Shown piece after piece: positions 7,554 to 15,610 of a DNA stretch of 64,000 nt. Both the position numbers and the translations under genes were made by a program. Below the pieces are notes generated by a model. The model was not told the origin of the DNA. It made no database searches and saw only the letters and a program-made list of their open reading frames with translations. The stretch comes from CAZDAM01 sp964503595. GTDB taxonomy: Bacteria; Muiribacteriota; UBA6191. The stretch covers positions 1 through 64,000 of the forward strand of contig CAZDAM010000004.1 of NCBI GenBank assembly GCA_964503595.1, given 5' to 3'. Every line of letters begins with the position of its first letter. Positions within the stretch are counted from its first letter, which is position 1.

Positions 7554-8120
7554 TCAAAACTCAGATGAGTCAGACTGGACTCTGATTCCGCTTAAAGAGG
7601 AACGACCACCGGAAAGAACACTGATTTCAGCGATCAGGCGGTCTCGTTCTCTTTCAAGCTCTAAGGCCTTGGGTTTCTGATCAAACCAGCGGTTCAGACC
7701 AAAATCAGCATGGACTACCACTTCGCGGACTTCAGGATCCGTGGTGGGGTAGGAGTGGTAGGTGGATGTAATCTTGCCCAGCAGAAAGAGCCCGCTTTCC
7801 GGTTTTTTCAGGAAGGCTTCAGTCGATTCCCAGAGGCTATTCTGCTGCTTTTCCATTCGTACATAGACAGGATTGCCTCGTTGGACCTGAAGCAGTTCTT
7901 CAGGAGTATGGCTGGGAAAATCCCCTTCATCCAGATTTTCAAAATCATAATTCAGGGCGACATAATTGCCCCGGAACAGATCACGGGGATCCATACCCCG
8001 CACCTGCACCTCAATTCTTGTGCCGAACCAGGTGGGAAGCCCGGCATAGGCAATCATAAGAAAAAGCAGGGATAGCTGCCAAAGAAGGGATTTCAGAGTA
8101 GCCGGCTGAAAGTTTTTCAT
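7554..8120 (-). CDS. GDYXXLXY-domain membrane protein
   Basis: A 188-aa protein with one N-terminal transmembrane segment (about 12-30) and a periplasmic domain containing DPRDLFRGNYVALNY, a variant of the GDYXXLXY motif that names this family. Biochemical function is not known. Its start overlaps the stop of the DUF2157 gene by 4 bp (ATGA), and the two families are commonly encoded together, so they probably form one membrane complex. Here the motif reads GNYVALNY rather than GDY. Confidence 0.8.
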   Translation of the reverse strand: MKNFQPATLKSLLWQLSLLFLMIAYAGLPTWFGTRIEVQVRGMDPRDLFRGNYVALNYDFENLDEGDFPSHTPEELLQVQRGNPVYVRMEKQQNSLWESTEAFLKKPESGLFLLGKITSTYHSYPTTDPEVREVVVHADFGLNRWFDQKPKALELERERDRLIAEISVLSGGRSSLSGIRVQSDSSEF

Positions 8121-9382
8121 TCGGGGTTAATCCTCATTTTCCTTGAGGCCCAGATCAGGATACAGGCAAGCATGAAGAAGAAGATCGAGCCGTCCAGGTA
8201 TTCTCCGAAATATTCGATATAACGGGCAATGGCGAGGAGAACCAGAAGCGCAAGGCCTTCTTGCATGGTGCCGGAGGAACGTTTTTCGGCTCCATAGCGC
8301 AGAAGAAAGAGTCCGAGCAGAAAGAAAGCGATAGTCGAGACAAAGGCCATATAGGGCCCGACGTAGAATTTTCCGGCCCCCATCTGGACAATGGTTCCGC
8401 TTAGCCAGATCAGAAAGACAATTGAAGGAAAGACTACCCTGGGTTCAGGGGAGAAGCGATTGGTCTTAAGAGCTTTGGCGAAAAACACCAGGACCAGAAT
8501 GGAGTAAAGCAGAACCAGGGCAGAAGACAGGGGATTTTCGAAGTGGTAGAAGAGAAAAAGGGAGGCCAGATCCTTGAAGGAGAACAGGAAAAGCGCGATG
8601 GAGAGCAGGCGATAAAGAAGGCTGGTCCGTTGAGGCCATTCTTCATCCTCGTTGAGCAGAAGCTGGCGGGCTAGGCAAAGAAGGACAAGCAGAAGGAAAA
8701 GACAGGCAGGCTCATGTTCGCCATATACCTTGCGGTGACCATAAAAAAACACCAGGTGGGATAGAAAAATATGAACACTTGCCACATAGGGGAGCAAGAG
8801 GCTTTCCCAGAGTCTCTGGCAGTGGATGAGGATGCCGAGGGAACCGAGAAGAAGGGGGGCACTGAGTCCGGAAGTGTAGAAGGAATAGTATTCCTGGATC
8901 TGCCAGTAAAATGTCAGACCGAGCCCCAGATAGATCAGGGTGTTTTCCCGGCGGAACCAGGCCAGACCAATGACCATGACAGCCCAAAGCCACAGACCAT
9001 TCGGAAAATGTCCCCCGATATGGAAAATCTGCGCTGTCAGCCAGATGCCGACTCCTCCGGCCAGACCGCTTAGAAGATCAAGGGCTCTGGCGGCGAGGTG
9101 CTGGTCCTTGAAGTCCATGAAATCGCGGAAAACAAAGATGGCAATCAGAACAGAGATTACGGTACAGAACTGTACGGTCTGCCCCAGATAGGCCCAGTTG
9201 TGAGCGATGAATAAGAAGAGGGAACAACCCACAAAAAGAGCCGCACAGAAGAGGAGGACCGCTTCAAGGCTCAAGGTACGAACCGGGTAATGGCTCAGGA
9301 TCCTATCCCGGGTTTCAGAGTCGATCAGATTGGCCTTGACCCAGCCTTCTGATTCTTTGTGCAGTTTCCTGGAAAAGGACAT
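8117..9382 (-). CDS. DUF2157 polytopic membrane protein
   Basis: A 421-aa, very hydrophobic protein with about ten or more predicted membrane spans. The cytoplasmic N-terminus (about 1-30) carries a helical DUF2157-type segment (KESEGWVKANLIDSETRDRI), followed directly by the first transmembrane helix. The family has no assigned biochemical role. It sits one base after the stop of the barrel-like gene at 9384 and overlaps the GDYXXLXY partner, so the four genes from 10382 leftward look like one operon. Family assignment rests on the N-terminal segment plus the partner gene. Confidence 0.75.
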   Translation of the reverse strand: MSFSRKLHKESEGWVKANLIDSETRDRILSHYPVRTLSLEAVLLFCAALFVGCSLFLFIAHNWAYLGQTVQFCTVISVLIAIFVFRDFMDFKDQHLAARALDLLSGLAGGVGIWLTAQIFHIGGHFPNGLWLWAVMVIGLAWFRRENTLIYLGLGLTFYWQIQEYYSFYTSGLSAPLLLGSLGILIHCQRLWESLLLPYVASVHIFLSHLVFFYGHRKVYGEHEPACLFLLLVLLCLARQLLLNEDEEWPQRTSLLYRLLSIALFLFSFKDLASLFLFYHFENPLSSALVLLYSILVLVFFAKALKTNRFSPEPRVVFPSIVFLIWLSGTIVQMGAGKFYVGPYMAFVSTIAFFLLGLFLLRYGAEKRSSGTMQEGLALLVLLAIARYIEYFGEYLDGSIFFFMLACILIWASRKMRINPE

Positions 9383-9383
9383 A

Positions 9384-10046
9384 TTAAAACCCGAAGCTCA
9401 AACCGGCCCTAAATCCGCCTTCTTCGATTTCAGAGGATCCGGAGGGCAGGGGTCTTGCAAACTGGAAGTCTTTTTCCGTGCTGTAGGACAAAACCAGGCT
9501 TAAAGGTATCGCGATCCCGGCAACTTTGTCGGTAATCTTGCGTCCGATTCCCAGGCTTCCATAACCTTCGGATTTCTTGCCGGGCCCCCCGGTCAGTGCA
9601 AGGAGCCGGGCATTGGGTTCCATACGCCGGAATCCGGCGGTGATACTGATATACCAGCGGGAATTCAGGTACTGGCGTATCTCAGCTTCTGTACGGATCA
9701 GTTCCATCTTGGCCCCGGAATTGGGAGGCTTCAGTTTGGGGGTTACGGTGGAAAGGCGCAGATTGAACTGATGCCGAGGGGAGAGAGGCCGGGTATAAAG
9801 CATGCCGCCGCCAATGCCCAGATCAAAACCATTCCACCTTTTAATGACAGGAAAGGCCGAGAGCTGTTCGTGGCGGGTATAGGTCTTCTCCTCTTTGGCT
9901 GCCCAGTCGGAAACAGCAATCATGGAATCATCGGATTTCAGGATGGGCCTGGCAAACTGGGTGCCGGGGAATTCGGAAGCTGTGTAGTAGCGGCTCTGAG
10001 CTTTCAGGGAAGAACAGACCAGAAGTCCTAGAAATAAAAAACGCAT
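9384..10046 (-). CDS. Secreted protein, probable outer-membrane beta-barrel
   Basis: A 220-aa protein of no family I recognise. A signal peptide (FLFLGLLVCSSLKAQ) is followed by a mature part rich in alternating polar and aromatic residues and Gly. It ends in the sequence RAGLSFGF with terminal Phe, the usual signature of an outer-membrane barrel strand recognised by BAM. About eight strands can be imagined from the segments LGIGGGMLYTRP, FNLRLSTVTP, WYISITAGFRR, GYGSLGIGRK, PLSLVLSYST and FRAGLSFGF. It is in an operon with DUF309 and the DUF2157 pair. Confidence 0.6.
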   Translation of the reverse strand: MRFLFLGLLVCSSLKAQSRYYTASEFPGTQFARPILKSDDSMIAVSDWAAKEEKTYTRHEQLSAFPVIKRWNGFDLGIGGGMLYTRPLSPRHQFNLRLSTVTPKLKPPNSGAKMELIRTEAEIRQYLNSRWYISITAGFRRMEPNARLLALTGGPGKKSEGYGSLGIGRKITDKVAGIAIPLSLVLSYSTEKDFQFARPLPSGSSEIEEGGFRAGLSFGF

Positions 10047-10052
10047 ACCTGT

Positions 10053-10382
10053 TTATCGGTCAGAAAGTGAAAAGAGATCAGAGCCGGAGGACCCAAGAGC
10101 GAGTTTTTCTGTAGCCTGGGCAATCCTGTGTGAATCAACGCCTCTTTCCTGATAGCCTGAGGCCTCCTGGCTGCGATGTCGGGCCAGGTGAAGGAGTCGG
10201 TGCATGGGATCTGGCCGACCTTTCTGGCGATGGACTCCGGCTCCGGCCAGACAGATTAAAGCCTGAAGCCAGAGTTTACGGGGCTTCTGGGCATGAAGCC
10301 AGACCTCTTCCCAGGCTTCATGTGCCTCATAAAAACGGTCTTCTGCCAGGAGCTTAAAACCAGCAAGAACAGAATCGGGCAT
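10053..10382 (-). CDS. DUF309 family protein
   Basis: A small all-helical protein of 109 aa. The family signature is AHEAWEEVWLHA (about 20-31) followed by KLWLQALICLAGAGVHRQKG. DUF309 proteins are compact helical bundles with a conserved H-E-x-x-E that might bind a metal, but no reaction is established. It is the first gene of the leftward operon and is transcribed divergently from bioY; the two start codons are 55 bp apart. Only a weak GGAG lies upstream of its ATG. Confidence 0.8.
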   Translation of the reverse strand: MPDSVLAGFKLLAEDRFYEAHEAWEEVWLHAQKPRKLWLQALICLAGAGVHRQKGRPDPMHRLLHLARHRSQEASGYQERGVDSHRIAQATEKLALGSSGSDLFSLSDR

Positions 10383-10424
10383 AAGAGTCGATGTCTCCGT
10401 TCGGCGAAAATTGTCCGCCTTGGT

Positions 10425-10430
10425 TATAAT
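10425..10430 (+). promoter_or_regulatory. Consensus -10 (TATAAT) placed for a leaderless bioY mRNA
   Basis: A perfect TATAAT ends 7 nt before the bioY ATG at 10438. Transcription would start at or within a base of the A of the ATG. No Shine-Dalgarno is visible. The -35 region at 16-18 bp spacing is poor, so a factor or upstream element may help. Confidence 0.6.
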
Positions 10431-10437
10431 GCGACAT

Positions 10438-10983
10438 ATGAAGGTTCAGCGCAACCGCAATCAGGATTTGATCCGTTCGGCCTTCGGGGCCGCCCTGATC
10501 GTGGTTTCAACCCAGTTTACCATCCCTTTTGGGCCGGTTCCGCTTACCCTGCAAACTGTAGTTCTGCAGATTCTGGCCTGGGTTTTCCCTGCGCATCAGG
10601 CAACCCGTGCCGTGGCTCTTTATCTTGTTCTTGGACTGGTGGGCTTTCCTGTTTTCAGTGGCGGCGGCGGAGGTATGGGGCATTTTGTCGGGCCAACTGG
10701 AGGTTATCTGATTGGATTTCTGGTTGCGACTTTTGCGATTCAGACTGCCCAGAGCTGGTTCCGGGCAAATCCAGTGCGTATTCTCGCAGGACTCGTTCTG
10801 CATACGGTTCTGATTCTGGGGCTGGGGGCTTTGTGGCTTCTGATTCTTGGAGATCAGACACTCCACAGTCTTGGAGCCCTTCAGGTCAGCCTTCTTCTTC
10901 CTTCACTGATCAAGGGAGTTCTTGCTTTTGTCATGATCCGGCAGCTTCTGAAGCATTCATCTTTTCTGATGAGGTCTCTATGA
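10438..10983 (+). CDS. bioY: Biotin transporter BioY (ECF S component)
   Basis: The 181-aa substrate-binding S component of an energy-coupling-factor biotin transporter. Six membrane helices are visible, with the BioY signatures FTIPFGPVPLTLQT and YLVLGLVGFPVFSGGGGG...GPTGGYLIGF. I choose ATG 10438 because it begins the basic MKVQRNRNQ segment just before the first helix and sits directly behind a consensus -10. No energising EcfA/EcfT genes are adjacent; many BioY proteins use shared or distant modules. The stop overlaps the next start (ATGA). No biotin biosynthesis genes are nearby. Confidence 0.93.
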   Translation: MKVQRNRNQDLIRSAFGAALIVVSTQFTIPFGPVPLTLQTVVLQILAWVFPAHQATRAVALYLVLGLVGFPVFSGGGGGMGHFVGPTGGYLIGFLVATFAIQTAQSWFRANPVRILAGLVLHTVLILGLGALWLLILGDQTLHSLGALQVSLLLPSLIKGVLAFVMIRQLLKHSSFLMRSL

Positions 10984-13868
10984 AAAAAATTATCCTGCTT
11001 CTTTCCTTGTGGGGACTGTTCATCTTTCTGTGGATTTCTCCCTATTATCGGGGCATGTGGATTGGCCAGGCCTATGAATGGATGGGCTCCTCTGAGAATG
11101 CGGCCACTTTTTATCTTGCAGCCCTCAATACTCCGGAAGGCATGATTCAGAGTGGGGGGAAAGCCCGTCCGGCGGAAAAGCTGGTGGAGCTGTCAGCACA
11201 CCTGAAAGTTCCTGCCAATGAAGAGCTGACACGAGCCTATCTGGCTCTTCATCAGATGGGAGAGTTGCATCCGGAGCTCAGGCCCTATGCCCAGACAGCT
11301 CTGGAAAAGCTCTCTTCCGGTGTAGAGGAGGTTTCCAAGTCAGCGGGTCCGGCGGATGCACTGAAACTGGTCGAAGAAATGGGCAGGCTGAATGCGGGAT
11401 CTTCTGTGCCTCTTTGGCTGGAAGCCCGCCTGCGACTTGGTCTTCAGCAGTCCAGAAGAGCTGTGGATCTATATCTTCTTTGTATCGAAAAAGAGCCTTT
11501 GATTGAATCTGCTGTGATGGATCTGGCCCGGCTACTGTTTCGGGAGCGCCGATATACTCAGGTCTACACCATTCTGGAGCGTTTCTCGACCCGCTTGCAG
11601 CCGAGCTGGGAACTGATGTCGATGCTGGGATTGTCGGCATATGAAACGGGCCGGATTGTTGAGGCCGTCAAGCCCTTGGAGCAGGCCCTTGCCTTTCGGG
11701 CTGAATCCTATGAGGAATCCCTTGCTCTGGGGCGGATCGGGGCTCGTGTGAACTTTCCGGAACTGGCGGAACATCTTCTGAAAGCCTGGAAACTGGCTCC
11801 GAACCAGGTGGCCCTGGCTTATGAATATCTGGATTTTCTGATTCTGACTTCCCGCCATGATCAGGCCTGTGGTTTTTATGTGAAAGAGGCGGACCTTCTG
11901 GGCAAGGAAGGTGCGGAAAGGGTTCTTGAATCGGCTTTTGCTGTCCAAGAGGCGGAGCTGATCGACCAGTTGGTTTTACGCTATCCCGATTTGGGAGCTT
12001 CCGCGAGAATCAGCTATTTTCAGGGCATGATGGCCTTTGAAGAGAGAAGTTATCCAGAGGCCGCTGCGATTCTGGCACGCTTTGTGGAACAGCCGGGGGC
12101 GAGTCCGGCCCGCCGCATCCGGGCATTGCAGACCCTGGCGGAAATCGCCAGAATTCTCAAACAGTCTTCCAATGAAAGGAACTGGCTGACCCAGCTTTTT
12201 CAGCTGGATCCATCTCGATCCGATCTGATGCTTCGGGTGGCCGAAACCTATACCTCGGAGAAAGAACAACTCATCCGGTTGAAATCGCTTCTGGATGCTG
12301 TGGAGTGGTATCCGGATCAACTGGATGTCCGTCTGGAAACCCTGAAGCTTCTCAAGGATATGGGGGCTTGGGTCAGGGTGCTGCAACTCTTGCAGGATCA
12401 TCGATCCAGTATGCAGAGTCCCCAGGTGGGGCTTTATCTGGTGGAAGCTTATCTGCAGATGGGAGAACCCCAACGAGCCACGACGCTTCTGGAAAGAATC
12501 GAGAGCCAGCATGGAGAGCAGCAACTGGAGGGCACTCTGGCAGAAATCCGCGATGCGGCAGCCATGTCCCGCCGTCTTCTGGAAGATCCCTCCAAGCGGG
12601 TGCAGGCCCTAGAGGCTGTATATGAGAAGCTTGAAGAGCAGCTGAAAAGAGTGGAGACAGTGGTGAAGAAGAATCTGCTGCCTCCTTCCATCAGCCTGGC
12701 TCCAAAGCTTCAGGTCAGAGCCATGGTCAGCCAGCCCTATGTCTATAAGGGTGAGGTCAGGACGAGGATTCCGGAAGGAACCAGCATTCCCATCATGTAC
12801 CACCCGAACGAAGCCCGCAGGGAAGAAGGCTGGCTTATGGCCCGTTACCAGAACCAGATGCACAGCATTCATGAAAAATATCTGAATATCCGTTTCTGGC
12901 CCTCAGATACAGGTGCGATGGGTCAGGCTACTGTTGCCAATCTGGACGATCAGTATTTTACGGAAGCTGAAATCAAGGAGTCTTTTCGCCGGGGAACTCA
13001 GCTTGAGGTATTGGCCGGACACAGGGTGGCTCCAGAAAAAATGATTCAGCTGGATGAGGAAAACTTCATCAGCCTGATCTCGGCACCTCAGCAGTCCTGG
13101 GATGTTCGCAAGGGAGCCAGCCTATATCATTATTTTGAACGGGATTCGATTACTTTGGATCGGGGGCTGGAGTTTTTAAACGCCTTTGAATTTGAGGATA
13201 TCCGCAGCATTCCGTCTGAAAATCGTCTGGTTCTGTTTGGGCCGGAAGGTGGGGGGATCCATCTTCTGGATGTCAGCCGCCCCCAGCCGGATATTCTGTT
13301 TTCTGCCAGCTTTCAGGAAAGACAGCTCACCTTAAGAAATCAGGATCGTCTTCAAAAGCCAGCTTACAGTGGCTATACGGTGATTGATCTGAATCGGGAC
13401 GATGTTCTGGATTATATCGCCCTTTGGCAGGATCGGAAGGACAGTATGAAAGGAATGCTGCATATTCTGGTTTCCCACAACGGGGTCATGCAGGACTTGA
13501 TTCTTCCAGCTGAACTGACTCCCTCCAAGGATAATGAGGTCAGCGAAAAGGTTTCTCCGGTTCGCTTCTTAAGGGATCTGGACGAAGACGGGATGATTGA
13601 GCTTCTGCTGCCGAATTCCTATGAGGTTCGCAATGAACCGGTTTCCCGCGTGCCTTTTGCCCGTTTCTACCAGATTCAGGCAGGCAAGCCGGTGGATATC
13701 AGTGCCCGGTTTCCTTCCTATTATCGGGATTTGCAGGGAGTGATCCGGACGAAAATTGCTGAGGCACGAATCCGTTTTGGTGAGGATGGGTATCCTTACA
13801 GGGTGTTAACCGAGTCCGGTCTAGCTGCTCTTGAAGAGGCTGAAAAACTCTCAGGGGGCCAGGGATGA
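10980..13868 (+). CDS. Large TPR protein with C-terminal FG-GAP-like motifs
   Basis: A 962-aa protein anchored or exported by an N-terminal hydrophobic helix (IILLLSLWGLFIFLWI). Residues about 25-540 are tandem helical hairpins of the TPR/Sel1 kind, typical of scaffolds. A linker follows, then a region of about 400 residues with two calcium-loop-like motifs, DLNRDDVLDYI and DLDEDGMIELLL. These resemble FG-GAP/VCBS beta-propeller blades. The start ATG overlaps the bioY stop by 4 bp. The next gene overlaps its 3' end by 4 bp. I do not recognise the architecture as a named family; a periplasmic scaffold is an inference. Confidence 0.75.
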   Translation: MKKIILLLSLWGLFIFLWISPYYRGMWIGQAYEWMGSSENAATFYLAALNTPEGMIQSGGKARPAEKLVELSAHLKVPANEELTRAYLALHQMGELHPELRPYAQTALEKLSSGVEEVSKSAGPADALKLVEEMGRLNAGSSVPLWLEARLRLGLQQSRRAVDLYLLCIEKEPLIESAVMDLARLLFRERRYTQVYTILERFSTRLQPSWELMSMLGLSAYETGRIVEAVKPLEQALAFRAESYEESLALGRIGARVNFPELAEHLLKAWKLAPNQVALAYEYLDFLILTSRHDQACGFYVKEADLLGKEGAERVLESAFAVQEAELIDQLVLRYPDLGASARISYFQGMMAFEERSYPEAAAILARFVEQPGASPARRIRALQTLAEIARILKQSSNERNWLTQLFQLDPSRSDLMLRVAETYTSEKEQLIRLKSLLDAVEWYPDQLDVRLETLKLLKDMGAWVRVLQLLQDHRSSMQSPQVGLYLVEAYLQMGEPQRATTLLERIESQHGEQQLEGTLAEIRDAAAMSRRLLEDPSKRVQALEAVYEKLEEQLKRVETVVKKNLLPPSISLAPKLQVRAMVSQPYVYKGEVRTRIPEGTSIPIMYHPNEARREEGWLMARYQNQMHSIHEKYLNIRFWPSDTGAMGQATVANLDDQYFTEAEIKESFRRGTQLEVLAGHRVAPEKMIQLDEENFISLISAPQQSWDVRKGASLYHYFERDSITLDRGLEFLNAFEFEDIRSIPSENRLVLFGPEGGGIHLLDVSRPQPDILFSASFQERQLTLRNQDRLQKPAYSGYTVIDLNRDDVLDYIALWQDRKDSMKGMLHILVSHNGVMQDLILPAELTPSKDNEVSEKVSPVRFLRDLDEDGMIELLLPNSYEVRNEPVSRVPFARFYQIQAGKPVDISARFPSYYRDLQGVIRTKIAEARIRFGEDGYPYRVLTESGLAALEEAEKLSGGQG

Positions 13869-14872
13869 AAATTCTTTTTCTGGTCTTTCTCGCTCCGATG
13901 GGATGGGCGATCGAGGTGGAGTTTTCCCGAGGTCTGAGTCTTACGCCCCGTGGGGCTTGCACGGAAGTAAAAATTCAGGATCCTCGAAATCCGGAAGTTC
14001 TGCTGCAAAGATTTTTCCTGAGGCCACGGCAGCTTCCTGAAGGAATCTGCCCCGGGGATCTGGAAGAGCTGGGCATCCCGGTCAGAAATCTCGATTTGAA
14101 TTCATCTACCCAGATCTATCCATTGGTGCGTCTGGGCGAAGTGCACAGGATTCATTCCTTTCCAAGTCGGGAATGGGTTCAGCACCCAATGGTTCAGGAG
14201 CGTATGCAGTCCGGAAAAATTGAATTGGGAGAGCCTGAGAAGAAGGCGGCAGCCGAGCTGGTTTTCCAGGTTCAGAAAACAGTCCTTCCCAGGATCTGTA
14301 TTCCGGAATGGAGAGAACCCCATCCTCTTGGCTATGTCGAGTGGATTCGTCTTTACGGGCTTCTCGTTGGACGCCCGGCTCTGGCTGAATTTGTGTTTTC
14401 CGGAATTCGTCGCCGTTATATGGAACTTCGGGATTCTCGTACCGGTGCCTCGGAAGTGAGAGTTCTTCTGAATGGTCCATATCGTGGAAAATGGCCTTTG
14501 CCGGGACAGGAGACCTATTTTGGGACACTTCTACGGGATGCTGGAGCAGAATATGTCTTCGCCGATCAGAAAGAGGCATCCTTGGACCATGAAATTCATG
14601 AAGTGGTTCATCGCTCCAGGGATGCGGAGGTCTGGCTTCATCCATCCGGGTTTTCCTGTGAACAGATGATTCAGGAACATCCGGAAATTTCTGCAATCCA
14701 GGCGGTTGCCTCCGGGAATCTTTTCCGTCATGATCGGCAGGATGGTCCGACGGGGCGGGGGTGGTATGAGCAGGGCCTGGCTTCCCCGGATGAGGTACTG
14801 GCTGATGTCATCAAGATTCTGGATGGAAAGGATGCTTCGGGTTTGATCTGGTACCGGAGAGTCGATCGATGA
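13865..14872 (+). CDS. Periplasmic substrate-binding protein, BtuF/FepB-like
   Basis: A 335-aa exported protein (signal peptide FLVFLAPMGWA) resembling the class III solute-binding proteins that deliver iron-siderophore or cobalamin to ABC importers. The C-terminal lobe shows the typical order AIQAVASGNLFRHD...YEQGLASPDEVLADVIKIL. The N-terminal lobe includes SFPSREWVQHPMVQ, a plausible version of the usual loop. No permease or ATPase is adjacent, so its transporter is elsewhere or it has another role. Both ends overlap neighbours by 4 bp, placing it in the bioY operon. Confidence 0.75.
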   Translation: MKILFLVFLAPMGWAIEVEFSRGLSLTPRGACTEVKIQDPRNPEVLLQRFFLRPRQLPEGICPGDLEELGIPVRNLDLNSSTQIYPLVRLGEVHRIHSFPSREWVQHPMVQERMQSGKIELGEPEKKAAAELVFQVQKTVLPRICIPEWREPHPLGYVEWIRLYGLLVGRPALAEFVFSGIRRRYMELRDSRTGASEVRVLLNGPYRGKWPLPGQETYFGTLLRDAGAEYVFADQKEASLDHEIHEVVHRSRDAEVWLHPSGFSCEQMIQEHPEISAIQAVASGNLFRHDRQDGPTGRGWYEQGLASPDEVLADVIKILDGKDASGLIWYRRVDR

Positions 14873-15600
14873 TAGAAAAGCTGGAACTGAAAAAGGCCGC
14901 TTCCTGGCTGAAGCAGGCCAGATCTGTCGCGGTTCTGACCGGGGCAGGAGTTTCTCAGGAATCCGGAATTCCAACTTTTCGCGGGGCTTCGGGAGAAGGC
15001 CTATGGGAAAAATACAATCCCATTGAACTGGCAACCCCGGGAGCTTTTGCAAAGGATCCCGGGCTGGTCTGGCGCTGGTACGAGTACCGGCGGGAACTGG
15101 TTCGCAATGCCAGACCCAATGCAGGACATTATTCTTTGGCCCGTCTGGAGAATCTTCTATCCTCAATGCACCTGATCACCCAGAATGTGGATGATCTGCA
15201 TCAAAGAGCCGGATCGAAGAATATCACCCGACTGCATGGCAACCTGTTTGAGGCTCGCGGAATCAAATCTTTGCAGGTTATTCCCCTGCCTGATCCCCTT
15301 CAGGAAATCCCCCCCCAGCGCGAGGGAGAAATGCTTCGACCCAATATTGTCTGGTTTGGGGAGTCTCTGGACTCAGCGGTTCTCGACCGCGCTTTTGATG
15401 TGGCACGTCAGTCCGATGTTCTTCTGGTGATCGGAACATCTCTTCAAGTGTATCCGGCTGCTCTCATCCTGCCTCTGGCCCTGGAATCGGGTGCCCGGGT
15501 GATTGAGATCAACCCCGTCCCCTCTCGTGTACCGGGAACAATGATTCTTGAAGGAACAGCCGCCGGGATTCTACCTGCTCTGGAGGCGGAACTGATCTGA
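14869..15600 (+). CDS. Sirtuin (NAD-dependent deacylase, CobB-like) lacking zinc cysteines
   Basis: A 243-aa Sir2-family enzyme that should remove acyl groups from lysines using NAD. NAD motifs are intact: GAGVS (25-29), GIPTFR (33-38), QNVDDLH (105-111), the catalytic His123 in LHGN, and GTSLQVYPA. Tyr71 and Arg74 in WYEYRR match the Tyr/Arg pair that marks class III sirtuins able to remove succinyl or malonyl groups. The zinc ribbon normally between LHGN and RPNIVWFGE has lost all four cysteines, and the whole protein contains no cysteine. The fold may be stabilised another way, or activity altered. Confidence 0.9.
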   Translation: MIEKLELKKAASWLKQARSVAVLTGAGVSQESGIPTFRGASGEGLWEKYNPIELATPGAFAKDPGLVWRWYEYRRELVRNARPNAGHYSLARLENLLSSMHLITQNVDDLHQRAGSKNITRLHGNLFEARGIKSLQVIPLPDPLQEIPPQREGEMLRPNIVWFGESLDSAVLDRAFDVARQSDVLLVIGTSLQVYPAALILPLALESGARVIEINPVPSRVPGTMILEGTAAGILPALEAELI

Positions 15601-15610
15601 TTGAGGATTC

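Noticed and set aside
10293..10979. Extension of the TPR gene upstream to 10293
   Set aside because: This stretch is bioY in another frame; the Cys/Ser-rich translation has no similarity to a protein, and ATG 10980 has a clear signal peptide and an ATGA overlap.
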